Positions 26,467 to 34,238 of a stretch of 64,000 bases of DNA are shown one piece after another. The notes beneath the pieces are model-generated. The model was not told the origin of the DNA, ran no database searches, and saw only the letters and a list, made by a program, of their open reading frames with translations. The stretch is from Alphaproteobacteria bacterium. Its GTDB lineage: Bacteria; Pseudomonadota; Alphaproteobacteria; RF32; CAG-239. The stretch's first letter is position 1, and every line of letters begins with the position of its first letter. The position numbers and the translations under genes were made by a program. Location: contig SUUX01000008.1 in NCBI GenBank assembly GCA_015062305.1, forward strand, positions 1 to 64,000, given 5' to 3'.

Positions 26467-26589
26467 CTATCTATATGGATAAGTATGAGGATATCCGCTT
26501 CCACTTATTGGCTCTGGAGAAGAAACTTTACCACATCCACCCAATGCAAACACGCCAACAATCAAAGCCAAATATAAATATTTTTTCAT
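26467..26589 (-). CDS. Small lipoprotein
   Basis: 40 aa: signal sequence with lipobox LGGC (KKYLYLALIVGVFALGGCG), followed by a short Pro/Ser/Tyr-rich tail (PEPISGSGYPHTYPYR). Similar tiny lipoproteins are common in proteobacteria; some are LptM-like, but the LptM sequence is not evident. GGAATGG lies upstream of the ATG. Leads into the vWA-PP2C-kinase genes. Confidence 0.7.
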   Translation of the reverse strand: MKKYLYLALIVGVFALGGCGKVSSPEPISGSGYPHTYPYR

Positions 26590-26611
26590 AACCATTCCTT
26601 TACTTGTTATA

Positions 26612-26620
26612 TGCTATAAT
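26612..26620 (+). promoter_or_regulatory. Extended -10 promoter before the TlpA-like gene
   Basis: TGCTATAAT matches the extended -10 element TGnTATAAT, 55 bp upstream of the ATG at 26675. No strong -35 is seen, which is normal for this promoter type. Confidence 0.55.
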
Positions 26621-26674
26621 ATAGAGGTATAGTTCACAAGAGTTAAGTAAAAATTAAGTTATACAGAGAAAACC

Positions 26675-27199
26675 ATGATAAAAAAGTTTGTAATAATTGC
26701 CTTAATTTCTTTTTGGAGCAGTGTTGCTTGCGCCAAAGGAGGTATCAATATTTTTGCTTATTTCAGAGACGCCCCTCAAACTCCGGTCTATACACCTGCA
26801 GGACAAGCTGTAAAGCTGGAAAATTTTAAGGGCGACTTCATTTTGGTAATGTTTTGGTCTCGTTATTGCGCTCCATGCATAAAAGAGCTAGACGAGATAA
26901 ATACTTTTGTGCAAAAAACCAGAGACAATGGCATAAAAGTCATGTTGGTTTCCAAAGATGATGAGTGGACTAGTGTTCAGGAGCAGCGCAGTTTGTTGCA
27001 CAAGTATGGAGCCACAGATATAGATTTTTATACCGACAAACAAGGCAAGTTAGCTGGAGATTTTGGTATTTTCTCTTCTCCACATACAGTTTTAATAAAC
27101 AAAAAAGGAGAAGAAATCGGGCGCATTAGCGGCACCGCAGACTGGGAAGATGACGACGTTATAGAATATATATATAAAATAAGAGCAAAGCATGGATAA
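26675..27199 (+). CDS. TlpA-family thioredoxin-like protein
   Basis: 174 aa, exported (signal LISFWSSVACAKG). The thioredoxin redox centre is WSRYCAPCIKEL (CxxC spaced C-A-P-C) after the strand FILVMFW; the cis-Pro is in FSSPHTVLIN. Such proteins reduce or maintain disulfides in periplasmic partners, including cytochrome c maturation. Several secreted proteins here have Cys pairs that could need it. gpt follows at its stop codon. Confidence 0.9.
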   Translation: MIKKFVIIALISFWSSVACAKGGINIFAYFRDAPQTPVYTPAGQAVKLENFKGDFILVMFWSRYCAPCIKELDEINTFVQKTRDNGIKVMLVSKDDEWTSVQEQRSLLHKYGATDIDFYTDKQGKLAGDFGIFSSPHTVLINKKGEEIGRISGTADWEDDDVIEYIYKIRAKHG

Positions 27200-27631
27200 A
27201 TGACAGAAAAAATATACATAAATTGGCAAGATTTTCATCAGCATACCAAATATTTAGCGCAAAAACTCAAAGACACAGGATATTTTAGCAAAATTATCGC
27301 CATCAGTAGAGGCGGTCTCGTTCCTGCCGGTATTTTAGCCTATGAGCTAAACATCAGAGACTGCAACACTATCAATATTTCTTCGTATGACGGAGAAAAA
27401 CAAAGAGATATTTCCGACATATCTTTCGCCGTAAGTTCAGATATTGTTGATTCTTCCCAAGTTTTGATAATAGACGATCTTGCAGACAGTGGGCGCACCT
27501 TCAATTTGTTGCGTCCATATTTTCCCTCTGCCACATTTGCTTGCGTATATGCAAAACCAAAAGGGATTGCCTCTGTAGACCTTTGTGCGCAAGAGTTGCC
27601 CGACAAATGGGTTGTTTTCCCTTGGGATTAA
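27200..27631 (+). CDS. gpt: Xanthine/guanine phosphoribosyltransferase
   Basis: 143 aa purine salvage enzyme. The PRPP motif is in LIIDDLADSGRTF (DDLxDTG-like), preceded by SRGGLVPAGILAYEL and followed by VYAKPKG; W.VFPW at the C-terminus is typical of Gpt. It starts immediately after the TlpA-like stop and ends 3 bp from the converging ATPase gene. Confidence 0.9.
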   Translation: MTEKIYINWQDFHQHTKYLAQKLKDTGYFSKIIAISRGGLVPAGILAYELNIRDCNTINISSYDGEKQRDISDISFAVSSDIVDSSQVLIIDDLADSGRTFNLLRPYFPSATFACVYAKPKGIASVDLCAQELPDKWVVFPWD

Positions 27632-27633
27632 TT

Positions 27634-28596
27634 CTATACATCCACAAATAGCGGCAAATTTCTGGCCATTCGTGTCATTTGTGTTTCAATAGAAGTTCCC
27701 AGATTCAATTTACCACTTTTGATAATTCCTCTAACTTGGTCGCCCTTTGTTGAATCCGGATTAGCAAACAAAAATGATGTGGAAGCTCTTTTTACAGATG
27801 TTCCCACCAGAGTTTGGTGCAATACTCCCAGCATTCCTCTGGAAAACAAATCATATGCCAAATCTTCGCTCATTCCACCGGCGGCAGCATATTTAACCAC
27901 AGAGTTTATTGCATCACTAACATTGTTGGCATGAATTGTCGACAACACCAAGTGCCCTGATGTTGCTGCACGCAGCACCTCGCTTGCCGTATCGGGTGTT
28001 CTGATTTCTCCCACCATGATATATCTGGGCTTAGAACGCAGAGCAGATTTCAGCGAAGCCCCCCAATCTCCCCGATGTGGTTGAGTTTGTTTGCACAAAC
28101 CAAGGCCTCCGTTGTGAGTTTTATATATGCCGTCCAAAGGCTGTTCGTTTGGGTCTTCAATGGTATAAGCAAAACCGCCTTCCATCATCAAATATTCTTT
28201 CAGCAGACTGGAAATTGCTGTCGTTTTTCCGGCTCCGGTCGAGCCACTCCACAATATTAGTCCCGATGCCTTACGCAAAGATAGCATATATTTTTCCAAT
28301 TGTTTTGGGTATCCTAAAGACACAAAAGAAGGCACCTGTGCCGGCATTCTTCTAATACAAAACTGCACGCCGTCCAGAGCCACAGTTCTTTCGACACGAT
28401 AATATATTCCTTCATAAAACAATGAATAACTAGGGTTTTTCTTGTCCCAATTTTCTTCTAGTCTTTCATAAAAATCATCAAAATCGCTTGGCTCAAAGAT
28501 CATCAAGGCATTTTCTGTACGTTTGTCCGGAATAAAACATTTTTTATCCGGAGTAATGTATAGATCAGCAAAATTAGTTTCTGTTACTGTTGCCAT
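27634..28596 (-). CDS. PilT/DotB/TraJ-like secretion ATPase
   Basis: 320 aa from the ATG at 28596 with GGGAG upstream; the frame extends to a TTG at 28617. GspE-superfamily ATPase: Walker A WSGSTGAGKTTAISS, Asp box TIEDPNEQP, Walker B YIMVGEIRTPDTAS, His box VLSTIHANN. The sequence fits the PilT/DotB/TraJ branch better than VirB11. It is downstream of the pilin genes but separated from them by a terminator. Likely roles are retraction of the type IVb pilus, or energy for the divergent secretion system, which shows no VirB11 of its own in this window. Confidence 0.85.
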   Translation of the reverse strand: MATVTETNFADLYITPDKKCFIPDKRTENALMIFEPSDFDDFYERLEENWDKKNPSYSLFYEGIYYRVERTVALDGVQFCIRRMPAQVPSFVSLGYPKQLEKYMLSLRKASGLILWSGSTGAGKTTAISSLLKEYLMMEGGFAYTIEDPNEQPLDGIYKTHNGGLGLCKQTQPHRGDWGASLKSALRSKPRYIMVGEIRTPDTASEVLRAATSGHLVLSTIHANNVSDAINSVVKYAAAGGMSEDLAYDLFSRGMLGVLHQTLVGTSVKRASTSFLFANPDSTKGDQVRGIIKSGKLNLGTSIETQMTRMARNLPLFVDV

Positions 28597-28690
28597 GCTC
28601 AAATCTCCCAAAGACAATAATCCATACTGGCATTATAGATATTATGTATTAATAAAGGGTTATCTTTATCAATAGATTATATACAAAAGA

Positions 28691-28715
28691 AAAGGAGCTT
28701 ATGACAAGCTCCTTT
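28691..28715. terminator. Intrinsic terminator after the main pilin gene
   Basis: Perfect 10-bp arms AAAGGAGCTT/AAGCTCCTTT around a 5-nt loop, 23 bp past the pilin stop; on the minus strand it is followed by TTTTCTTTTG. Confidence 0.8.
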
Positions 28716-28737
28716 ATCTTTATACATAGGTTGTTTA

Positions 28738-29352
28738 TTAGTAGTAAAACCACTGAACAGCATTACCTTCTGTTGATGTGTTAGTGCAGTTCGTAGCAGC
28801 CTCAGCCAAAGTAACAGGCATATCATCTATCTTAAACTCTATACTAGATTCTGCAAAGCCAACTTTAGCAGTCTGTGATGTGCCTGGTGCTATAGAAATT
28901 CCAATCAAACCAGAACCAGCCTGAGAACCCCAATCTGCTGAAGCAATAGCTACGCAAGCCTCACGTGTCAAACCGGTATATTGAACATAGAAAGAACGTC
29001 CAGAACCACCAACATTCCCTTCTCCCAAATAAACACGTCCTTGGTATGCGTTAACAACGGCTGTGGCATTAGATTCTGCCTGTCCTGCAGGTAACATATC
29101 TCTAGGAATAATACCCATCTGGATAGCAATTGTCTCTGATAAACCAGTATAGTCAATGCTGGACGAATACAAAGAACGAATGTTCATCACCAACATAGAA
29201 ATCTGATCTAAGGTTTTGTTCACACGATATTTTGCCATAGCTTTCGAATAACCGGAGATACCACCTATCGAAAGCACTCCGATAATCGCGAGCACGCCAA
29301 GCATTTCCACCATGGAACGTCCTGACTGCTCATTTTTATACAACCTATTCAT
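28738..29352 (-). CDS. Type IV pilin-like protein (PilS-like)
   Basis: 204 aa from the ATG at 29352 with GAGGAGA upstream. The prepilin leader MNRLYKNEQSG ends in Gly, and the mature N-terminus is RSMVEMLGVLAIIGVLSIGG with Glu at position 5 as in type IV pilins; the +1 residue is Arg instead of Phe/Met, which is unusual. The C-terminal domain has two Cys (REACVAIAS, NCTNTST), likely the pilin disulfide loop. The prepilin peptidase is not in the window. Placed at the end of the pil locus, like pilS of R64. Confidence 0.85.
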   Translation of the reverse strand: MNRLYKNEQSGRSMVEMLGVLAIIGVLSIGGISGYSKAMAKYRVNKTLDQISMLVMNIRSLYSSSIDYTGLSETIAIQMGIIPRDMLPAGQAESNATAVVNAYQGRVYLGEGNVGGSGRSFYVQYTGLTREACVAIASADWGSQAGSGLIGISIAPGTSQTAKVGFAESSIEFKIDDMPVTLAEAATNCTNTSTEGNAVQWFYY

Positions 29353-29378
29353 AGTATCTCTCCTCAATACATTTTATC

Positions 29379-29393
29379 TATAGTTTAACTATA
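29379..29393. promoter_or_regulatory. Palindrome over the pilin -10 box
   Basis: TATAGTTTAACTATA is a 7-bp inverted repeat with one central base, and includes the -10 hexamer of the predicted pilin promoter (29388-29393). Possible operator; chance is not excluded in AT-rich DNA. Confidence 0.4.
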
Positions 29394-29416
29394 ACAAATT
29401 AATAAATTATGAACAA
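29388..29416 (-). promoter_or_regulatory. Probable promoter of the main pilin gene
   Basis: Minus strand TTGTTC (29411-29416), 17-bp spacer, TATAGT (29388-29393), giving a 5' leader of about 30 nt before the ribosome site. Suggests the pilin gene is expressed separately from the rest of the pil operon. Confidence 0.55.
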
Positions 29417-29487
29417 TCTTATCCTTAGTTATAAAATACATAGCGAAAGTATAATTTATTATATTTTTTATTACCAAAGTTATATCC

Positions 29488-30072
29488 TTATTGTTCAAAG
29501 TGCCAGATTATGTTAGAATTCTCTTTGCATACCAAAGCCGCTTTTCTTTTGCTTATTGGTAAAGTGTTTTCTTTGCTGTTCCAAGAAAAAGAATGCTCAT
29601 TACCATCACTGATAACGCTTATTCCTCTCACTCCCAACCAAAAATCAGAACCAAACTCAAATGTAAGCAATTCCTTGCATTGAGCCTTGTTCAGCTCTGT
29701 ATAAATAATATCAAAATTTCTAGCTCCTGGCATCAAAACCTCTGCAGATGCTCCGTTTCCAATTTGCACAGGGTTTCCAAAAAATCCGGTCAACTTCTCG
29801 TTTTGTAACATTTTATTAGGGTAAATCTTTTTGTCAAGAACCATTTGAGTATTTAATCCCCAGAAATCCGGTCTGTTTTGATAATGTTTTCTAATATTTT
29901 GTGACAATTCTACAATTTCTTTTGCGGCTTCCTCGCTTCCCTTAATGTTTCCGCCAAAAATCCAAAATCCGCTTGCAATCAACAACAAAATAAAAAACAC
30001 TGTTGCAAGACAAAAATACTTGTGCATAAAAATTATATTTTTTAATTTTAAATATAAATCTTTAGCTTTCAT
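29488..30072 (-). CDS. Second pilin-like protein with non-cleaved-type membrane anchor
   Basis: 194 aa from the ATG at 30072 (GGGAGG upstream). N-terminal cytoplasmic basic segment, then one TM helix (FCLATVFFILLLIASGFWIF), then a domain parallel to the main pilin: IVELSQNIRKHYQNRPDF compares with ISMLVMNIRSLYSS, and CKELLTFEFGSD with CVAIASADWGS. There is no G-xxxxE prepilin motif, so it is probably a minor, permanently anchored pilin-like protein. Stop of the PilR-like gene overlaps by 1-2 bases. Two Cys residues (QCKEL, LVCKENS). Confidence 0.7.
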   Translation of the reverse strand: MKAKDLYLKLKNIIFMHKYFCLATVFFILLLIASGFWIFGGNIKGSEEAAKEIVELSQNIRKHYQNRPDFWGLNTQMVLDKKIYPNKMLQNEKLTGFFGNPVQIGNGASAEVLMPGARNFDIIYTELNKAQCKELLTFEFGSDFWLGVRGISVISDGNEHSFSWNSKENTLPISKRKAALVCKENSNIIWHFEQ

Positions 30073-30073
30073 T

Positions 30074-31201
30074 TTAGCCTCCCATACTACTGGTAATCTG
30101 GTCTTGCATTTCAAATGTTCCCATAACAGCCCAAGCCACCACGGCACCAATTGTCAGCAATGCCACCATGTTCAAAATGCCAGCTTTTTCTTCAATCATA
30201 TACACAGATTCTTCCAGCCATTCGTTTGCCAAGTTATCCAAAGCTTCTTCAAAGTTATCTAATTCAGAATAAATTTTCAAATCACTGATAATCTCTTTGT
30301 CAGGAAAATTCAGCCCTGTTTTGCTCAAAGCTTGTCCAAGGTTGTCACCGTTGTTTACAAAAACCATGGTTCTGTCAATACGTTCCTTCAGATATTTACT
30401 GGCATCTCGGCGCAAAGCACGCATCGCAGTAGAAACCGGAGTTCCTCCTTTTACCAATGCAGACAAAGCCAAAAGCCAGCTAATACCAACAAACACTTTA
30501 TACAAAGACCAAGGTGGAATAACATCAAAATATGCCCTTATTTTTCCCGTCCAAATGCTAATTGTAAAATAGATTATAGCCATTGCAATCGGCAAGCTGG
30601 CAAATGCAATCAGCCAATTTTCTTTAATCCACGCAGAAACATTAACCAAATCTCTGGCCATGCCTCTCCATTGCACTGTTGGTGCTGCATCAATCATTGG
30701 TGGAACCATATATACACCAATTGCATATATAATCAAAATAGCCATCATAGTCAAAAAGCTAGGATAAGCAATTGCACCGATAATCGGGCGTATCATTTTT
30801 GTAGAACCTTCTGTCACTTTAATCAAGTTTAACAAAGCACCTTCCAAGTCAGAAACATCACCCACAGACAACATCAACCTTTCTCTGTCTGGCGCCCATC
30901 CTTTCAAGGCCTCAGAAAAAGTTTTACCATTGTTTAGAGCTCTACCCCAAGAAGCAATAGCAATAGCTAAAGGCTCTCCGGGGTTTTTGCCGCCATTGCT
31001 TGCGCCGTCGTGGAGCATATCCAAAGCATCCATCAAAGAAAAGCGGTTTCTCATCAAAGACGCAATTTTACGATATAGTTTTAGTCTGGTTTTGTTTTCA
31101 AACTTTATCATCAATTTTGCGTAACCTTCTTCTATAAGGTTAAAACGCATCATTGCTTTTTGCATGGATTTGGATTTTGCTTTTTTTACGTCATCTGCCA
31201 T
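30074..31201 (-). CDS. Type IV pilus inner-membrane platform protein (PilR/PilC/GspF-like)
   Basis: 375 aa, two T2SS-F type domains, each ending in membrane helices (AIAYPSFLTMMAILIIYAIG; about residues 205-225; final GILNMVALLTIGAVVAWAVM). Conserved Gly/Asn loops (GRALNNGKTFSEALKGW; MVFVNNGDNLGQALSKTGL) mark the repeat. This protein couples ATPase motion to pilus assembly. 10 bp downstream of the PilQ-like gene; order matches R64 pilQ-pilR. Confidence 0.88.
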   Translation of the reverse strand: MADDVKKAKSKSMQKAMMRFNLIEEGYAKLMIKFENKTRLKLYRKIASLMRNRFSLMDALDMLHDGASNGGKNPGEPLAIAIASWGRALNNGKTFSEALKGWAPDRERLMLSVGDVSDLEGALLNLIKVTEGSTKMIRPIIGAIAYPSFLTMMAILIIYAIGVYMVPPMIDAAPTVQWRGMARDLVNVSAWIKENWLIAFASLPIAMAIIYFTISIWTGKIRAYFDVIPPWSLYKVFVGISWLLALSALVKGGTPVSTAMRALRRDASKYLKERIDRTMVFVNNGDNLGQALSKTGLNFPDKEIISDLKIYSELDNFEEALDNLANEWLEESVYMIEEKAGILNMVALLTIGAVVAWAVMGTFEMQDQITSSMGG

Positions 31202-31211
31202 TTTTCTATTC

Positions 31212-32885
31212 CTAATAAACCGGACGCTGATCCATCAAACCGCACCAACGTTCCACTTCATCCAAGTCAATCAAACCTTTCAGCATTCTTTCTATTGCTG
31301 CTTCTTTAAGGGTTCTGCCATTCAAATCACTGGTCCAATAATCAATCGCCTTGCGAGTTTCTCCTTTGATCATCAGCTCCAAAAAGACTGCATCTGGCAA
31401 AATAATCTCTGGCACACTCATACGTCCTTTGATTCCTGTATTGTTGCAATATTTGCAACCATTACCTCTCATATAAGTGTTTTCGATTCCAAAATCACCC
31501 AACGCCACTTTCAACCTCTGCACCGATAGTTCATTCAAACGTTCTTTTACCGATATTCGACAATGAGGGCAAAGTTTTCTAAACAAACGTTGAGATATCA
31601 AACCCTTAATCAGTTCTGGGTCAAGCAGCTTAAAAGTTTCAACACCCATGTCTCGCAATCGCATTAATATCGCAGGGGCAGAGTTGGCGTGCAATGTTGT
31701 CCAAACACCGTGTCCAGAAAGAGCGCCCTTAAAAGTCAACTGTGCCGCAGAAAGCGAGCGCACCTCACCAACCATCATAACATCTGGGTCAGAACGCAAG
31801 GCTGCAGACAAAGCTTTGGTAAATTGCTCGTCTTTTTCTTCTTCTGTGTTGGCGTTGGTCACCGGCATTTGTCTTGCCCCAGGGATAGGATACTCTGGAG
31901 GATCTTCCACCGTAATCAAGTTTATTTCATAGTTTTTTTCTTGCAACAATTTAATCATGTTACGTTGCAGGGTTGTAGATTTTCCAGATCCGGTTGGCCC
32001 TGCAATCACATTTAGCCCCACAGGCACAGCCCTTAGTCGATAAAACAGATTCTCTTCATATTCACCAAAACCCAAAGAGGCCAAATCGCCAGATCCATCG
32101 GGGTTGTCATCTGCATATAGCAAACGCATAACCAAATATTGAGAACCAAAAGCAATTGGGTTAAACTGTAAACGAATAGCCAGCACATTATGAGGCAACA
32201 TCAGTTTTCCCTTAGATCCTCTTAGTGGTGTGGAACCAAGTTTTTGTGCGCCCTGAAATTCGTTTTGGGCATAGTTTGAATCCGACACATCTGCAGAGGC
32301 AAATGCAGCACGCACAAAAGCCTCTCCCCAATCTTTGTTATACTCCATTTCGGTAGACATCATACCGTTTACACGAAACATAATTTGAGTACTATCTGCC
32401 ACAATAACATGCACGTCAGACACTTTCTGTGAAGCCGCTCTGGCAATCACATTTACAAAGTCTTTCTGCATTTGCAGTTGGTCTAACTCAGCATCTTCTT
32501 TTACATCAATTGCGGCCTGAGCACGTTCACCAATGCTATAAATTGCACTTATTTCATTTTGAGAAACATATGTTGGCTTAGAAATTACCAGTTTTCTTTT
32601 GCGAGCCAGTACTTCAAAACTGAGCACACGTCCATCAAATTTATGGTTTTCAGAAACCAAAAAACGCCCATCAGAAAACAATGCCAATAGTCTTCTGGTG
32701 TCATCATTTATCACCAAGGAAGACCCTGGCAACGTCAGAAGTCTATTTCCATTTGCAAAGTATGTGTCAGCAATAGATCTTTTTTCGTTTTGCGCACGCC
32801 CAGAAGACTCAACGGCGGCATCAGATTCTTCTGATGCCGCTTCAACAGGTTTTCCAATCAAAATTTCTTCATCTTCTTCGGCCAT
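31212..32885 (-). CDS. Type IVb pilus assembly ATPase (PilQ/GspE-like)
   Basis: 557 aa. Walker A VIAGPTGSGKSTTLQRN, Asp box VEDPPEYP, Walker B VMMVGEVRSLSAAQ, His box WTTLHANSAP, and the C-terminal tetracysteine CPHC...CKYCNNTG typical of PilB/PilQ extension ATPases. The 150-residue N-terminal part has an acidic start. GTAGGAAATA precedes the ATG; the PilP-like stop is 7 bp upstream. Confidence 0.92.
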   Translation of the reverse strand: MAEEDEEILIGKPVEAASEESDAAVESSGRAQNEKRSIADTYFANGNRLLTLPGSSLVINDDTRRLLALFSDGRFLVSENHKFDGRVLSFEVLARKRKLVISKPTYVSQNEISAIYSIGERAQAAIDVKEDAELDQLQMQKDFVNVIARAASQKVSDVHVIVADSTQIMFRVNGMMSTEMEYNKDWGEAFVRAAFASADVSDSNYAQNEFQGAQKLGSTPLRGSKGKLMLPHNVLAIRLQFNPIAFGSQYLVMRLLYADDNPDGSGDLASLGFGEYEENLFYRLRAVPVGLNVIAGPTGSGKSTTLQRNMIKLLQEKNYEINLITVEDPPEYPIPGARQMPVTNANTEEEKDEQFTKALSAALRSDPDVMMVGEVRSLSAAQLTFKGALSGHGVWTTLHANSAPAILMRLRDMGVETFKLLDPELIKGLISQRLFRKLCPHCRISVKERLNELSVQRLKVALGDFGIENTYMRGNGCKYCNNTGIKGRMSVPEIILPDAVFLELMIKGETRKAIDYWTSDLNGRTLKEAAIERMLKGLIDLDEVERWCGLMDQRPVY

Positions 32886-32891
32886 TATTTC

Positions 32892-34238
32892 CTACCTGGC
32901 TAACATAGATTTTCCTAATCCCGGTACTCCTCTACTAGAAGCAAAACTCGGCTGAACCTCTTCTACAACTGGCTCCGGTAACGTATCTATAGCTGGTAAT
33001 ATTCCAGATTGAGCCTGCTCTATTGGCAAAATTCCTCCGGCAGCAAAGTATAAGTAATCTCTAACACCACCTTTTTCTGCTCGTACATATGTTGATGTAA
33101 TTTCATCAATTATATGACCACTTTGCAGGGTTGTTCCTTTTTTCACATAAAAAGGTAGACCATCTTTATTTATTAGCTTTGCTACCAATTCTCCGTTTTG
33201 TCCTCTAATTTCCATAACAGCGTATAGATTAGGCAATTTCAATTCCGGCACAATCACTGTCTCAATAGGCGTGCTCATTGCCGAACCTCCTGCTACGCCA
33301 GCCTCTGGAGAGGCTCCCTCTGCAAACGGATTCCTTTTTTCAAGCTCTTGCTCTTGAGCATCGATTCTTGCCAACAAAATAGACATTTTTGTCTTCATGT
33401 TTCCAAATTCTTGCTGATAAGCATCAGCCATTGCTGTTGCTTGAGCATCAGCATTAGAAACAGCCGCTTTTACCTCATTTACTTTACCTGTCATCTCAGT
33501 CAAGAGAGCTTGCTTTTCTTTCTTTAGTGTGTCAATCTGCTTATACAAATCACCCTCATGAGCAATCCACTCTTGGTGAGCTGCCAACATCTCATTTTTA
33601 TACGCATTCAGCAATTTTTCTTGGCGTAATTTTTCAAATTCAATATCCAACTCTCGCAATCTCTGTTGCTCTTCCAACACTTTTCTTTCTTGTTCTTTTT
33701 CTTGCTCTTGTTGTTTGCGTTTTGCCTCGGCAGCTTTTTCCACTTCTTGAATTTCTGCCTGACGACGTTGGTTTTTAATTGCTAAAATTTCATTTTTTAC
33801 CTTTTCTCTACGCAATTCCAAATTCAAAAGTGCTGTTTGTTTTTCCAAATCAGACATTCTGGCAAAAACATCTTCATCGGGAGCGGAAACGTTTTCCAGG
33901 TTTGTCAAGTCCTCAGTAGTTGCTTTTCTCAACGCCTCATCAATTTCGGCTTCAATATCTTCGTCGCTTTCACCAATCTTATCAATTTTTGCAACGTCAT
34001 TTTTTATTTGCTGAACAACAGCCACTGTTTCTTTTTTTGCGGGGGTGTCAAGAGCATCTTCTTTTATATTTCCTAGAGCATCGGCACCTTTTTCCAAATC
34101 TGGCATATCCATATCATCATTAAACATTGCCTCTTCAGACAACGTTACCACACCCTGAGCAAAAGCATCAGTGTATGTTGCAGCCATAATCATAGCTATT
34201 GCCGAAACACCTATAATATTTTTCATTTTATAAAACAT
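32892..34238 (-). CDS. PilP-like periplasmic pilus assembly protein with long coiled coil
   Basis: 448 aa from the ATG at 34238 (GGGAG seven bases upstream), overlapping the PilO-like stop by 11 bp. Signal peptide, then about 220 residues of heptad-rich charged helix (RKQQEQEKEQERKVLEEQQR), then a C-terminal beta domain of PilP type: LYAVMEIRGQNGELVAKLIN, FYVKKGTTLQSGHII and YVRAEKGGVRDYLYFA. PilP/PilO link the inner-membrane platform to the secretin. The coiled coil is much longer than in usual R64-type PilP (about 150 aa). Confidence 0.8.
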   Translation of the reverse strand: MFYKMKNIIGVSAIAMIMAATYTDAFAQGVVTLSEEAMFNDDMDMPDLEKGADALGNIKEDALDTPAKKETVAVVQQIKNDVAKIDKIGESDEDIEAEIDEALRKATTEDLTNLENVSAPDEDVFARMSDLEKQTALLNLELRREKVKNEILAIKNQRRQAEIQEVEKAAEAKRKQQEQEKEQERKVLEEQQRLRELDIEFEKLRQEKLLNAYKNEMLAAHQEWIAHEGDLYKQIDTLKKEKQALLTEMTGKVNEVKAAVSNADAQATAMADAYQQEFGNMKTKMSILLARIDAQEQELEKRNPFAEGASPEAGVAGGSAMSTPIETVIVPELKLPNLYAVMEIRGQNGELVAKLINKDGLPFYVKKGTTLQSGHIIDEITSTYVRAEKGGVRDYLYFAAGGILPIEQAQSGILPAIDTLPEPVVEEVQPSFASSRGVPGLGKSMLAR

